The notes beneath the pieces were generated by a model. It searched no databases and was not told the DNA's origin. It saw only the letters and a list, made by a program, of their open reading frames with translations. 64,000 nucleotides of DNA from Liolophura sinensis (taxonomy: Eukaryota > Mollusca > Polyplacophora > Chitonida > Chitonidae), in NCBI RefSeq assembly GCF_032854445.1, contig NC_088300.1, positions 13,583,570 to 13,647,569 on the forward strand. Reading direction: 5' to 3'. The position numbers and the translations under genes are program-made. Below, in pieces: positions 13,705-25,992 of the stretch (the first letter of the stretch is position 1; each line of letters begins with the position of its first letter).

Positions 13705-13813
13705 CAGTCTTAATTTGAAGTTTTAAATTAAACTCTTTTGTTGGACTGTCGGTGTTAAATTAGGATAAAGTCTTTTTTTAAGACGAATGTATCCTAATTT
13801 AAAATTCAGACTG
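13705..13813. repeat. Nested foldback element
   Basis: Inner arms TTAAATTAGGATA (13755-13767) and TATCCTAATTTAA (13790-13802) are perfect 13-mers, enclosing a second stem GTCTT/AAGAC (13770-13774/13780-13784). Outer arms CAGTCTTAATTT (13705-13716) and AAATTCAGACTG (13802-13813) pair at 11 of 12. It may be a remnant of a small inverted-repeat element. Confidence 0.55.
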
Positions 13814-15998
13814 GATAAATCATTTTCAAAGACTTGGAAGTATTTAAAATTTACAAAATCAAACAGGTCTACTTTTAGGCAAACAAAACTATGTCTCATG
13901 ACAACCATGTCCTAAAGACAACTGTCTGGCATTAGTTCGTATTGTTTCCTGTGTGTCTTCCAGACCTTTAAGCAATCATAGAGTACAGGTATTGCAAAAT
14001 CTGATATACTCTGTAGCTGAGTATATTCGACTGAATTTGTCACATTTCACATGCGTAACCCTTTCTGCTCACACGTTGCTTCTCTGCTAACTTAAGTAGA
14101 CACATTCGACAGAAGATTGTCATTTATTCCCAGTATGCACAAGCTTATGAATATTATATATAGGATGTGCTTATCACCGATTCATCATTGCAGCTCTTCC
14201 CAGACAGTGTATGGCAAAGTCTTCAGTTTGGGGAACTGCATAGCTCAGAAGGTTTTCCAGTGTTGTATATTTGAACCACTTACTCCCGTCATGTGTTTCA
14301 AAGGGACTCTTCTAAACAATGAAAAAGACAATAATCACAAGGGATCAAATGAAATTGTACCTTTTGGCATCAAGTTTTCATTGTTTTCCATCATGAAAGC
14401 AATTTCCATTTTAAGAACAAATTTTCCCGTCAGTGTAACTCAATTTTGCTAGTGTCTCCTTATTTCCAAAAAAATCTAAAACTCAAATTAGAATAATCAA
14501 ACCAAAATTCCTGATAAAAATGCTTTCAGCCTATAATGAAGTAGAGAAACCGTTACATTTCATGCTGGAGCTACCAACAACATATTTTATAACATGCATG
14601 CTTTACTCATTTTAACATGACAAGAGTTACCCTAATTTCAGTCAGGACGGCAGCATTAGCTACGTGATAGTAGGACAGAAACAGAACAACTTGTATACTT
14701 GCAAAGAAATACATAAAAGCCACAACAACGAACTATATGATACATTTCTAAAGGTGAAAGCTTCGACCATCATCTAACATACCCATTCCATCTTAACACA
14801 AGCACTTTCAATCCTCAGCCACTTTAGACTGACTTCTTTGAGAAGAAATTTTAATATAGCACTTTTTATTAAACATTCCAACTGAACTTTTCTCATGAAT
14901 AACATTTCATTTATAAATATACACACAGTTACTGATGGCAATACCTATGAAATTCTGGGGGCCAGTTTTTATGCACATGTATAACACGGACAGGTCATGA
15001 CAATTTTCAATAATGACAATGTCCGTTGATGGACATGGTGAGACCCGTACAATATTATCGTCAGAGATCTCAGAGTGGACTATGGAGGCCTGCAGGTGTG
15101 TAACGGTACAAACTGGTCAGCCAGAGCTTGTGCTCAATGCCAACAGGTGGCCTGTGCATTCCTCACATGACTGACCAAATAAACACAAATATGATGACTG
15201 AAATTGTTTTGAACCAGACCGAGGTCGGTTTTAAGCCTCCCAGGCTGGCGTTACTCATACGATGTACCGGAACTGGTATGGCTGTCAGGCGAATCGGTGT
15301 CGGACCGCAGATTTAGTGACGTCATCGGTTTCGGTGATTGAATGGAATTTGATGCCAGTCCTACTCCACACAGCTGTCTTTTCTCGTCCATGTTTTGTTG
15401 GTGTTGCAATCTGAAAGGCAAACAGAAAGATTGATCAGTCAGGTTTCGCTAATGACTTTTGTTCTTAAGATCTTTTGGAAACATGTGTTGGTTTATTTAT
15501 CTGACTGCTGTTTTATACAGTAATCAAGAATATTCCACTTACATGACGCTGGTTAGCATTATGATGGGCGCAAACATGGCAGAGTAAGGGAGAACACATC
15601 TGTAAACTAGCGATTACAATCTCTGAACAATGGGTAATGGAATTCCCGTAGAACCAATTATATCCTCAATCAGCCAGGTTCTTATGCGCAAAAGACAGAT
15701 GTAGGGTATACAAAATTAGGCATGCGTTCACTTGAATGTGGCGGCCTTATTCCGAAACCAGAAGTATTCTTGTCAACATGTCGCTAGAGGACTTTTTTGG
15801 TGAGTTCACTGGGATAACATTGCCAGCTATACTTCATAAAACAGTAACTTCATTTCATCTTGGTTATGAGAGCGTAATATGTCAGCTACATGCGTTAAAA
15901 AAGGTGCACATTCACGCTTCAACACGTATACGTTACACTGACGCATACACAAGAAGGTTTATACGTACATCAGGTTTTGTTGCATTTTTCATCCATCA

Positions 15999-16005
<7 letters not shown>

Positions 16006-16070
<65 letters not shown>
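16006..16070. repeat. (TA)n microsatellite
   Basis: About 65 bases of uninterrupted TA repeats, with a short ATATATG lead-in. Confidence 0.95.
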
Positions 16071-16074
<4 letters not shown>

Positions 16075-16609
16075 ATCATTTACACAGGTTGTTTGGTTAA
16101 TTACCTCACATGTTTCCTCCTGAATGGATCTACATAATATTTATACTTGATATCAGGAAAGCATGAACTTGACAATTATGCGTGTCCTTCACAGATTTGA
16201 AGCATGATTAGGGTGTAAGGCATGACAGGTGTAACAAAAGCGGAGTAATGAATTAAATGTGTAACACTTGTTATACACAATTCGGAGACCACACCTTCGT
16301 TAACAGAATTTGTTAAAAAGATATGTTGAAATATATGTTGAAATATCCATATCGTACAAACAATATCAAAACAATAATTAATATATAGACAGTCATATAT
16401 ATCATTTAGTGCATGAACTAATACATTTTTAGTCAAATATAACTTAAAAACTTGAATTCAACAACTGAATTTCCTATACGTTTTTCACTGTCTGTCTGCC
16501 TTCTCAAATTACATGAAAGGAATACAGTTTAAGTGAAGAATTTATTGAAAGAGAATGTTTTGCGAACACAGATGAAAAGTACTAAGTAATTTAGTACAGT
16601 ACTGACGTC

Positions 16610-17110
16610 AACATGCGATATGTTTGTAGACTGCGAATGTGATCAGAACGATGCCATAACGACGGTGTCGATGACGATGCGACCAATCAGGAGCTTTCTA
16701 GCCTACAGACAAGCCCGCCGGACTGGAGATTAAGCAATAATAATTCTTATTCTATGGCACTAATAACTGGCAATCAGCTGACAGGGCTATACAAGTTGCT
16801 ACAGGCCAGGAATTGTTTCCAATGTGATGGTTGGCATAGTTAAGTATCATCAGCAGTGTGAAAGGCAGCGCACTGCGCCCCCTGTCAATCACAATGAAGG
16901 AGCCAGATATCACACTTCACGTTCCACGCGGAGAGAAACAATCAACACAACTCAACGGTGCTCCGAGCTAAAGGGCGGCAAACGTTTTCATTGGACGAAC
17001 AGCTCAGCGTTCAAACCGGATGCCACCTTTTCAAGGGCATCTTTAAGAAGAACAAAATGGAGGCCCGTTACGAGACAGGCTGTTGAAGAGGATTTAAGGC
17101 CTGAGGTGTG
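16610..17110. promoter_or_regulatory. Candidate cis-regulatory patch
   Basis: Complex sequence with GCGACCAATCAGGAGC, GGAGATTAAGC, CAATCAGCTGACAGGGC and ATTTAAGGCC, and a weak CTCF-like core. A plus-strand open frame over it lacks any recognisable domain. Confidence 0.3.
16875..16884 (-). promoter_or_regulatory. Weak CTCF-like core
   Basis: CAGGGGGCGC on the minus strand matches the strongest part of the CTCF consensus, but the bases 5' of it (TTGA) do not. Confidence 0.22.
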
Positions 17111-17929
17111 TTTGTATAAAATGTGATAATCATGACATAGGCCAAACCCAAATAATCATGTGGGTATATCTGGTGAAAAATTAAAGCGTCACCTCACCAA
17201 GAAAACGGGGTTTCAAAGCGTGAACCGCATGTACCAAATAGAAACAAAACTCCTCCTACAATCACTGATATATAATCTTTAGTCCTACCCTCACATCAGC
17301 ATCTTTAAAACACCTGGAAAGGCAGGCAAATAACTGAAACCTGCTTACCCAAGAATTGACTGCCATTCGTAGAGGAAAGACATTTTACTTCGTACTACAA
17401 ATAGACGGCAGTGTAGTTAACAAATGCGCTGCCATTCAGGTTGAAATCAGGTTGAATAACGACATACATGAATGTACTTAGATTTTTGGTTTTCAAAATT
17501 TTACTATCTGTGAAACTGGGAAAAGTTGCTATCAGGCATTCACTGGGCCTTTCGGGGGGCATTCTGAGAGAAGTTATTATTTAAGACCGTGAGTCTTCAA
17601 CTTTGAATTTTCTTTGAATATATTGTCTATTTATTTGTGTTAGTACTCCATAATCAAAATGATATTATAAAATTTATGCGTCAAGAAAATCGCTGGAAGC
17701 CCATTGGAGGGGGGGGGAGGCTGTCCTCAAAATAGTTTGGCTACATTGTCTCATGAATAACAAGCCGTATGTAAATTAGCCTTGTGAGTCCCAATGAAGG
17801 TGAGCCCAGGCGATAAATATGGTACCGCGTTGTATCGCCCTATGGGATTCCTTAAAGGCTGATGGAAACATTTTAAACTAAACACCACACAAGTGCAACA
17901 TCCAGCATCCATCAGTTAAAATAGACACT

Positions 17930-18600
17930 TGGATAGTTTAATAGTGGATCGAGCATGAAGCCAAGCTATCAAGGTGGATGTCAACGTTCTGTTGAGTCAC
18001 GTGATAGGCGTGACATTCCAACAGAAGGCTTGTAGGAGGATCGAGTACACTGTAAAAACAATAGACACTCTGTTGTCAAATTCCCCGCTATCAGGCAGTT
18101 TTATTAAACGCACAGGAGTTGTGTTTACCCCGGGATAAATAGCCTGGGTCACAGGCTTCTGACACATACTCTATCACATCGAGTAACAATATCCATAGTG
18201 ATTATTCATAATTAATATTTTTTTTTATTTAGTCCATGTAATCCGATTCGTTGCAAATGTCGGAGATACTAGGGAGGATTGTGTATCTCCGGTCATATTC
18301 TCTGTCCGGAAATCGACATCTCTGCTCAGCTGGCTGACCCTCTGTCAATCTTGGGGCAGTTGTAATAATCAACAGGTGCGCGTTTAACGGTATTTAATAC
18401 TTTGTGATTGAGAGAATAATTAAAACTAAAGGCTATGACTTTTAGGTCTCATGAGAGGCTACAGCATCACTGCCAAATAGTTATTCTGATCGGGCGAGAA
18501 AGTCCTGTGAAATCGAAGCTCTATTAGAGACATTCTTACTAATGACGCTTAATAATTAAAAGATTTAAATTTTCGTTTAATGAGATAAAATTTCACGCAA
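17930..18600. promoter_or_regulatory. Candidate cis-regulatory patch
   Basis: It contains GGTGGATGTCAACGTTCTGT, TCACGTGATAGG, GATTATTCATAATTAATA, TAATAATCAACAGGTGC and GCTTAATAATTAAAAG. Density of homeodomain-like and E-box-like cores is high, with no coding support. It is 7-8 kb beyond the 3' end of Six3/6 exon 1. Confidence 0.3.
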
Positions 18601-21230
18601 CCGTAAACAAGTTCAGTTTAATAACAGGGTTTATAACCATTTTATCATAACCACGCGTTTACTGTAACTTCAAACGCCCATAACATGTGCGTATAACCTG
18701 CCTTCGTTCTGCTGAAAATTCCATATATACCAATACACTTTAATAGGATATCCTTTCGAGCCCTGAAGCCCAATTCTAAAAGCTATTTCGAAGCATCGCC
18801 TAAATTGGTAGTCTAAATTAAACATTTAAATGTATGAATCATATTTATATCGACTGCTGTTTAAATTTTAATCACTGTGGTAGCACAATTTCAGACAACA
18901 CCGAGAATCCAGCTTCAACAATTTTGCTTTGTAAAGAAGATTAAAGTTTTTGACTTCAGCCTTATGGATTTGTGAAACAGATTTCAGCTCTCCCTGGATG
19001 GTTCCACAGTGGCCTCACGTCAGGAGTGATATATATATATCGAAAAAATTAAAATAGTAATGTTTATGAATAATTTAAAAAACTAAGCTGAAATCCCGGA
19101 TCATGAGAAGAGAGGAATCTCATGTTGCATTCATAACCTATACGAGACCTATATATCTTGATCAAAGTGAAATTGTTTTGAGAAAAACACGCTATACATG
19201 AATGAGTATTTTTCCATTAAATCAGACAATAAATCAAATTCATGTATATCTTCGATTCAGGAAAATATTTTTAAAAACACACATTACAGGTTAATATATC
19301 AATAATCATCTTAGCACGATGTGCAAAAATATAACACAGACTGAACCATTGTAAATATATATAAGGTGACAGAACATGAAACAAGCACTTCCAAAAGAAC
19401 GAAACACCAACCTTTATCATTTTTAATAACCGCGTGGTTATCGAGTATAAATCTAGAACAAATGTAAATATTTAAACAGCGCACCTAAACTGTCAGAATT
19501 AATACTGACGCCAAATACATATTTCTGAATAATACTTTTTTACAATAAATGTATAAATATTACCTTTATTATCAAATAACAATAACTTTCTTACCTTCTT
19601 TGATTATATATAATTTGACCAGAAACAATACTTTTGTTGTACTATATATACATATTTTTTCCATAGTTAATTAAATATTACTTTTATATTTTGGATTAAC
19701 ATGCCGACTGTACTAAATGATCAGGCTCATACCGTCAGACTGGCATGCAGGTTGGATTCAATAAAATTCATGAATTTGTCTCTTACACAAGTGTCCTCTC
19801 ACATATGTAAACATATGGAATCATACACTTGCACCTTTTTAATAAATTTTAAAAAATAAACTAATTTTTTTATTTTGACAAGTTAAAAAATACAGATAGC
19901 TGCTTGCTTGCTTTTTGGCCACTACATTTTGCTACTCGAGATGTTCATGCCAGTAAAATAATAGCTTAAATACATTAAACATTTTCATGTTCGCAACTGC
20001 ATGATGAGCAATTAAAAATGAATAACACCTTTGATTTTTGAATGGCTCTCAGCAATACTGTATTTATTCAGTGATTCAAGCGGCCGCATGCATTTGCTAT
20101 AACGATGCTCTGGCTGGATTATTTTCTCACATAGTTTGTACCTTGAAGCTATACAAGGCGTTAACAATCCAGAAAAGCAGAGACGTTTTAAAGTATCACA
20201 AAATTCCCACAGATATAAATTTGTAGGATCATAATTATTGAAATGTATTTGCAAAAATGATTCTTTCAATGACGTCTGCTCGGGTGTGCAAACCGTTCAT
20301 ACATTCGCCATTAAATCGTTTTTCAACATCAATGATATCAGTGTGTGAACATGCGTGCATGTCTGTGTAAACGCCAAACGTCGTGTGCAGTTATGTATAT
20401 ATGCATACGCCACCGAAGTGGGCGATTGCGGCAGGATGTGAGCTATACACAAAGAATATATCAGTTACAATCTCATCGCGTTTTGCATGCAGATTACCGG
20501 AAAAATCATGTAGGAAGGTTTTTTTGCTTATCATTTTTTTAAATAGCTCTCACGCAAGACGAATTGTTAAGTTACTCTATCAATTTCCTCATTGTGTATA
20601 TAGCGGATGTGGTCCATGTCTAAATATTTTTATTGAGAGTCGTATTTTTGTTATTTCGTCTGTCCAAAAATTAAATTCTTCAGACTTTATATCAACCACG
20701 AAAAAAAACAAAAACAGTAAACATGCAGTTTCGTCTGTTAGCGCTTGATGGGATCTCAACGACTACAGTAGGTCGCAATGTTTATCAAACAACTCGCGTT
20801 TCTAAACCCAGCTTAAGGTCAATACTTATCATGTAATTTCTTAATTAGAGCATGTGTACCGGTAATCTTAAACCACCAAGTTTCATCCATCACGTTTTCT
20901 GTATCCTGCTTTTATACTTCTTCAGTTACGTGAAGAGAATTTTGCTCTTCAAACACTGACATAACATTTTATACATACGCTGACGTGTCTGAGTCTGTAC
21001 AAGCGCTGCGCAAAATTTCTGCTGAGCGATACACAAGTCTTCATTGAAAATCCTAAAATGTAGTAACGAAGAACTGGAGGCCGTATGTGGTTCCACACTT
21101 TGACAAAAAACGTAAGTTTCTTTTTGACCACTTCGTTAGAAAATGATGTTGACCTGTAGGTATCAAGGATAAGAAAGATTTACTCTAAAGAAATTGATCA
21201 ACGAATAGCTTTAATACTACGTTTACTTGC

Positions 21231-21353
21231 AATCTGCAAGGTCGTGGGTTTCGTGGAGTTCTGTCCGCTTTCCTCGCACCACAATGTTGGCCACCGTCGT
21301 GTTTACAAGTGAAATTTTCTTGAGTGTGTAAAATTACCAAAATAAATAAATAC
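21231..21353 (+). mobile_element. Old SINE 3' fragment
   Basis: Recognisable pieces of the 3' domain are GGTCGTGGGTTTCGTGGAG, TTTCCTCGCACCACAATGTT and CACCGTCGTGTTTACAAGTG, then AAATAAATAAATA. Mismatch density is higher than in the 45.5-kb copy, so it is probably older. Confidence 0.6.
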
Positions 21354-21829
21354 TACGTCTAATTTTTGTGACCAGTCCGGTGCAGCATCCCCCCCACCCC
21401 ATCCCCAAAAAAAAAGCGAAATACGAAAGAATGAGATTTTTGTCTGATTTCCATTCTGAATCCTTGGCTAAAATGACTCCACCTCAAGCAAACAATCGCT
21501 ACCACCTTAATTGCAGTGAGTGATCCAGTGCTAATACATTAATGTCGTTAAACTGTTCTTAATTGTTCTGATTTGAGGATTTGCTAAGTCGACAGGGCAA
21601 ATAACAGAGCATAAAAACACTGCATGTGCACGTGCTGATCCCATAATTCTGTCAGCAAAACGCACACGGTTCATTGATTAATTTTCCACTTCATTGTTTT
21701 ACCTCACCAAATGAACATTTGTATATATTTTTTTCGAGTCTTAAATCGATATCTTCACACATTTAGTTAAAAGTCCGGTAGCGCAGTGAAAAGAAAAAAC
21801 ATACCGATACCTAAAAATTTATACTTTTT

Positions 21830-21848
21830 GGGGGGGGGGGGGGGGGGG
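21830..21848. repeat. Poly-G run (19 G)
   Basis: Nineteen consecutive G on the plus strand follow ACTTTTT in AT-rich DNA. It could form G-quadruplexes, and its length in an assembly is error-prone. Confidence 0.95.
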
Positions 21849-22687
21849 ATTAATTTTGTACACCTTTACATTACCTTTTCTGTAATTGTATTTAAAAGCC
21901 GCTGTTAATTAAAGCTCTACAATTTTATTTTCAGCATTAATACACACTGATAAATCCGGAATGATATTTGTTTCACTGTCCTTGTATTTTATACCTGTAA
22001 ATATTTTATAGATATACATAAGAAATACAAATGAATAAGAATCTAGGTATTATGTCGAATTACACCTTAACTTGTACCTTACTGACCATGTAAAAAATGT
22101 AACATGCAGTTTTTTTCTTGAGTATGGAGTAAATCAACAATCAAAGAAGCCAGTAGTTCTTTATAAAAAGTATGGGTAGAGCTTAACCCCTATAACGGCT
22201 TTATTGCCGTTATTCTGTGTCCGAACGAAGCCCAAAAATATAACAATTTTGTCGTACAAACTCTTCCAGTTTTCTTGAATGCCGCACATCAGATTATACG
22301 TAATTTTAATCTAGATAACATTTTTATAAACCTAAACAAGTCTTGTTTCATAATAATAAATTTGGTCCTTAAAAAAGAGAGGTCACTGAGACCTGGTATT
22401 AAGGTAGACGTCCATATCTTAATCCCAGATAAGACATAGAGTGGTGTACTTATTAACTATATAGTAAGAATCAGGTAGTGTTTCAACATGTGTAAGACAT
22501 CATGTCAACAACGTGTCTGGTTGTTCACAGGGTCTTTAATTGTTTGTGTGTTTTCATACACGTGCTAATTATTAAATGTAAACATGGAATTATTAAGGTT
22601 CCTGTACCATAGATGTTTTGCTTTTTCATTCTTGAAAAATAGACATTTCCCCCGTGAAATTAACGACGATCATAACCTAATCCGTTA

Positions 22688-22716
22688 GGCTCTGTTTAAT
22701 AGATTTAAACAGAGCC
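22688..22716. other. Perfect 12-bp hairpin
   Basis: GGCTCTGTTTAA (22688-22699), loop TAGAT, then TTAAACAGAGCC (22705-22716). It sits alone in AT-rich DNA. It is not followed by a U-run and is not near any recognised transcript. Confidence 0.6.
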
Positions 22717-23159
22717 TTGTTAGAAGATTATTTATGTGACAGTGTGTGGTTATTTTCATTAGAAACTTTAAATATTTTGAATCTAACAACATCATTTATG
22801 TAATACAATTAAAGAACGATAGTCGGTATTTTAATGTCTTACACATCTTAATACTTCCTTGTGTACTGTAATGGTGGGTGTATGTATATGAATCGCTTAT
22901 TTTTAAAGGTGCAATTAAACAACATTTTATAATTTGTAAGGCTTTACTCCCAGAGGAAAACATCAAGCCAATAATAAATCACGCAGGTGCATATCAGCTA
23001 GATTTAAACTCAAACAAAAGATAAATCCAAACCTGTGATCATAAATGCTATTTGGTGTTGACGAATAGATTTGTTCTTTGGTTAACATGTTTCAGATGAA
23101 AGTGAATTTTTTTCTTGTGTCCTCTATAATAATTAAATAAACTTTGCGTTTGCACCAGT

Positions 23160-23560
23160 AAACTAGACAAGAACCTCATCATGCGCTGACACAGGGACCC
23201 CGTCTCTAAGCGGAGCAGTAACTGATCATTATGTATTCCTTGTCTGATTTCAGTGATTATTCAGTAGAATGTAGGGGGTAATGGTGTCTGATAGACTAAC
23301 ACAGACTCGGCTGGTTATGGAGCCAAGGCTCTGTCTGTCCAACTGATCGTATGATTAGGCCCCTTGTCTGCTGATGGCATCTTTCTTGTGATTTCGTTCC
23401 CTTGAGGCAGGTCAATTATGCCATTCAGAAATTGTCTCGCTTAGGACGAACAGAAGCGGCCAGCATGAGGAAAGGTACGTAACTCAGTTGCTAGAGCTGT
23501 AAGCGGCCACCCGGGGGCGCTGCTAAGCATTCTGCCTCCGGTTGAAAAAGACGGCCTAAC
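23160..23560. promoter_or_regulatory. Candidate cis-regulatory or insulator patch
   Basis: GC-rich block with ACTGATCATTATG, GTGATTATTCAG, CGTATGATTAGGCC and GGTCAATTATGCC, ending in the CTCF-like site at 23504-23522. Background on both sides is AT-rich. Function is inferred. Confidence 0.38.
23504..23522 (+). promoter_or_regulatory. CTCF-like site
   Basis: CGGCCACCCGGGGGCGCTG matches the commonly cited CTCF consensus TGGCCACCAGGGGGCGCTA at 16 of 19 positions, including all of GGGGGCGCT. It lies about 2 kb beyond the 3' side of Six3/6 exon 1, in a GC-rich patch. CTCF occurs in most bilaterians. Binding is inferred. Confidence 0.5.
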
Positions 23561-24359
23561 TGAGCCGAACTAATGTCAAACCAAGGCTAAACGCAGCTTC
23601 AATTTTCGTACTGTTTTTTGGCCTGGATGCTTAAACTATTTCAACCCTAACTAAACAATTAAAACATCCATAGACTCTCACATTTTAATTCGTGACCGCA
23701 AACCCAGTCGTGTTCCCCATAATAGATATTTAAGCCTGTAGTTTTTACATTTGTGTCGCCATGATAGTTTTTACCTGTAAATCTGTGACACTAAAATCAT
23801 GTATGTTTTAATCTTTTCTATGTGCCTTTCTGCTTCTCAAATGAGCAGTAATTTTTCTTTATCATAAACCTGTGTATTTTTCAACCGAATGGTGTTTTAC
23901 TGATGTTTGGTTAGCATGCAATATCGCCTTACGCAAAGCAGCGACACCATTATTGAATTTCAGAAAAGCTTGTTCTATACTTTCAGAGAAGGCTAATGTT
24001 CCTATCCCATTAAATTCCGTCAAACTATAAAACTATAATGTTGATTATGTCTGAATAAAATAATCATAACTCAATAAGAAAAATGGAATTAAACTTTGTA
24101 TCATAGGCTATGGTGTCAAACTCGTGACGTGGAGACGGTGATGGTCATACCGATACAACAAACACCTATCAGTTATGACATATATGACCACTTGCCTTGA
24201 TAATAGTAAAACATTGTGTTAGGCCTAATACTTAGCTAGTTTGGACAACAAAAGGCGTTATGAAGGCAGGAGGCAGAGAATACGTGTTTAATGTAGCAAA
24301 AGATGTCAAACTCACTCCTGATTTGAGTAAGCCTATACATCTATAGGCCCTAGACATTG

Positions 24360-25000
24360 ATTTACAGGTATATTACACTTTTTCTGCACAGTTTTCAGTT
24401 TATTACAAGGTCACATATACAGGTATAGTGGCATGTGCAAGTAAACTTAATTGTCATGGATATATTGTAAAAAAATTTTTTTAATTAATAAATTCGATAT
24501 TTCATGGAACGTTATTCATCAGCAACAAATCAACACATTTTCTACATTAACAGTGGATCTTAAAAACTACATGTTGTGTTAGAGTGAAAAAAATGTTAAA
24601 ATATGTGTGGGCACATACCATTCAACTGACAAAATAAAGCGAAATGGCTAAATTCTATCCTGACAAAGATAAAACTGTACAAATGAAACTTTACCTTCAC
24701 AGAAACAGGTGTACAGGGAATACACGGGTTAAACGATTTTGTATGATGGGTTTATTTTTACCTGGCCATGAGGTAATTTTCACAGGTAGTTTGGCCATTG
24801 AAATAATCACCGCTGCGCGTGTCCACGATAGCGAAAAATTTACCTGTGTTATTTGTTATTTATTGACACTAACATTGATTATTGCCCGCCACCTGGTATT
24901 TAAAATGTCAACAGATAGTTGATTAATGGCGACAGGCGGGCATGCATCAGACGTCCCGAGCTGGTGGCCAGGTAAGCTTATCAGGTGTATTAGTAACCCA
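24360..25000. promoter_or_regulatory. Candidate intronic enhancer with CAGGTR cluster, 3' of Six3/6 exon 1
   Basis: Nine CAGGTA/CAGGTG hexamers occur on either strand at 24365, 24420, 24706, 24759(-), 24783, 24841(-), 24890(-), 24969 and 24982. A GC-richer core at 24750-25000 also carries homeodomain-like ATTGATTATTG and TTGATTAATGG. CAGGTR is the core bound by Snail/Zeb/E-protein class factors. If the Six3/6 terminal exon lies at lower coordinates, this is intron 1; otherwise it is 3' flank. Enhancer function is inferred from motif density and position only. Confidence 0.4.
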
Positions 25001-25415
25001 CAAAGCATAATCGTTGTTTAGCAACAGCTTTGATAAAGCTAATTTACACCCCTAAATTCATATCTTTGACTTACACAACAATTCACACATTGATAAAATT
25101 ATCATTAACATTTTCAAAATATTCTTTTAATAAAAATAAGAAAAAAATTAATCATTGTCATCACTAAACGAGAAATGTTTAATAATTGCATATGTATGAT
25201 TACTGTAAAACTTAACAAAGATAAAGATAAACATCCATATTATTTTGTAGAAACACAAAAGTACAAACTGTATGATTGTATGTATTTATTCTTCCTTAAC
25301 GTTTACACATATGAGTCAGAGGTATTTCCTAAATAGCTTTTAAAAAATAGACTAAATATACACATGTAATAATAAACCGTTGGAGTATTCATAAAATGAA
25401 ATTACATAAATGACA

Positions 25416-25423
25416 GTTACCTG
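25416..25423 (-). other. Splice donor of Six3/6 exon 1
   Basis: On the minus strand the exon ends ...AAC AG and is followed by GTAACT, with the exon/intron border between 25421 and 25420. Reading on without splicing meets TAA at 25419-25417. An intron after the first two bases of the Arg codon in ...NR, just past the homeodomain, is where I recall the vertebrate SIX3/SIX6 intron lying. The next exon should therefore start with A or G completing Arg. Confidence 0.85.
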
Positions 25424-25992
25424 TTTCGAGCCGCAGCTGCCCGGTCCCTCTGTCTTCGGTTTTTAAACCAGTTGCCCACCTGGGTTGGGGTTAACCCCGT
25501 GGCCGAGGCAAGCTCCCGTTTTTTAGAAGGATTGGGGTAAGGGTCTTGCAGATACCACTCTCTGAGCAGATTTCTAGTCCTTTCTTTAAAACAGTGAGTT
25601 TTCTGTTCTCCGTCCCAGATTGTCCTCGGCAGTGGGAACTTCTTCCTCACGCGGTATTTGTCCACGGGTCCCAGGGGACGTCCCCTGGATTTCTCTGCCT
25701 CCACGTAATGCGCTTCTAACCACAAGGCTTGCAGCTTAGCGTGAGACTCTTTGGAAAATTTAAAGTTCTCTAAAATATAATAAAGTTCTCTGAAATTGCC
25801 CGTGTGGAAGGCGACGAGAGATCGAGCCCGGAGTACGGACTCGTGTTTGTTCAGGGCCTCGCAGGCAGAGGGGTTGACGGGCAGGGACCAGAGGAAGCGG
25901 CCCAGGCGCCCTATGTCCCCGCTATCCTCCAGTGTCTCACACACCTGGGCCACTTGGCCCGGCGTGAAGTGTAATAGAGGAAGCTGAAACAT
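25421..25992 (-). CDS. Six3/6: Six3/6 (Optix-class) homeobox transcription factor, exon 1
   Basis: Exon 1 encodes 190 residues plus two bases of a split Arg codon. The first in-frame ATG is at 25992-25990, with G at -3, and begins [14 protein letters not shown], matching the usual short N-terminus of invertebrate Six3/6. The open frame continues 71 codons upstream but has no ATG, so I treat that as 5' leader. The SIX domain spans about residues 5-119 ([42 protein letters not shown]). The homeodomain spans about 123-182 ([18 protein letters not shown]) and its recognition helix has [11 protein letters not shown] with Lys50. The following DRAAAARNR and the Gly in VGNW fit Six3/6 rather than Six1/2 or Six4/5. 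The family comprises nuclear DNA-binding regulators of anterior neural and eye patterning, often acting as Groucho-dependent repressors. The C-terminal exon is missing from what I can recognise, so the gene is partial here. Confidence 0.96.

Larger units (their letters stand above)
9480..16005. other. No recognised gene
   Basis: Mostly AT-rich, with the TGTCA cluster at 11.0 kb and the foldback at 13.7 kb. A moderately GC-rich stretch at 9920-10090 has nothing definable. Frames up to about 110 codons (for example 14117-14452 plus) show no domain. Confidence 0.45.
18601..22687. other. AT-rich DNA, nothing recognised
   Basis: It includes the SINE fragment at 21.2 kb and the poly-G at 21.83 kb. 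No sequence here reads as the missing Six3/6 terminal exon in my inspection. Confidence 0.45.

Noticed and set aside
15736-16137. 133-codon plus frame
   Set aside because: Its second half reads through a (TA)n run and the first half shows no domain.
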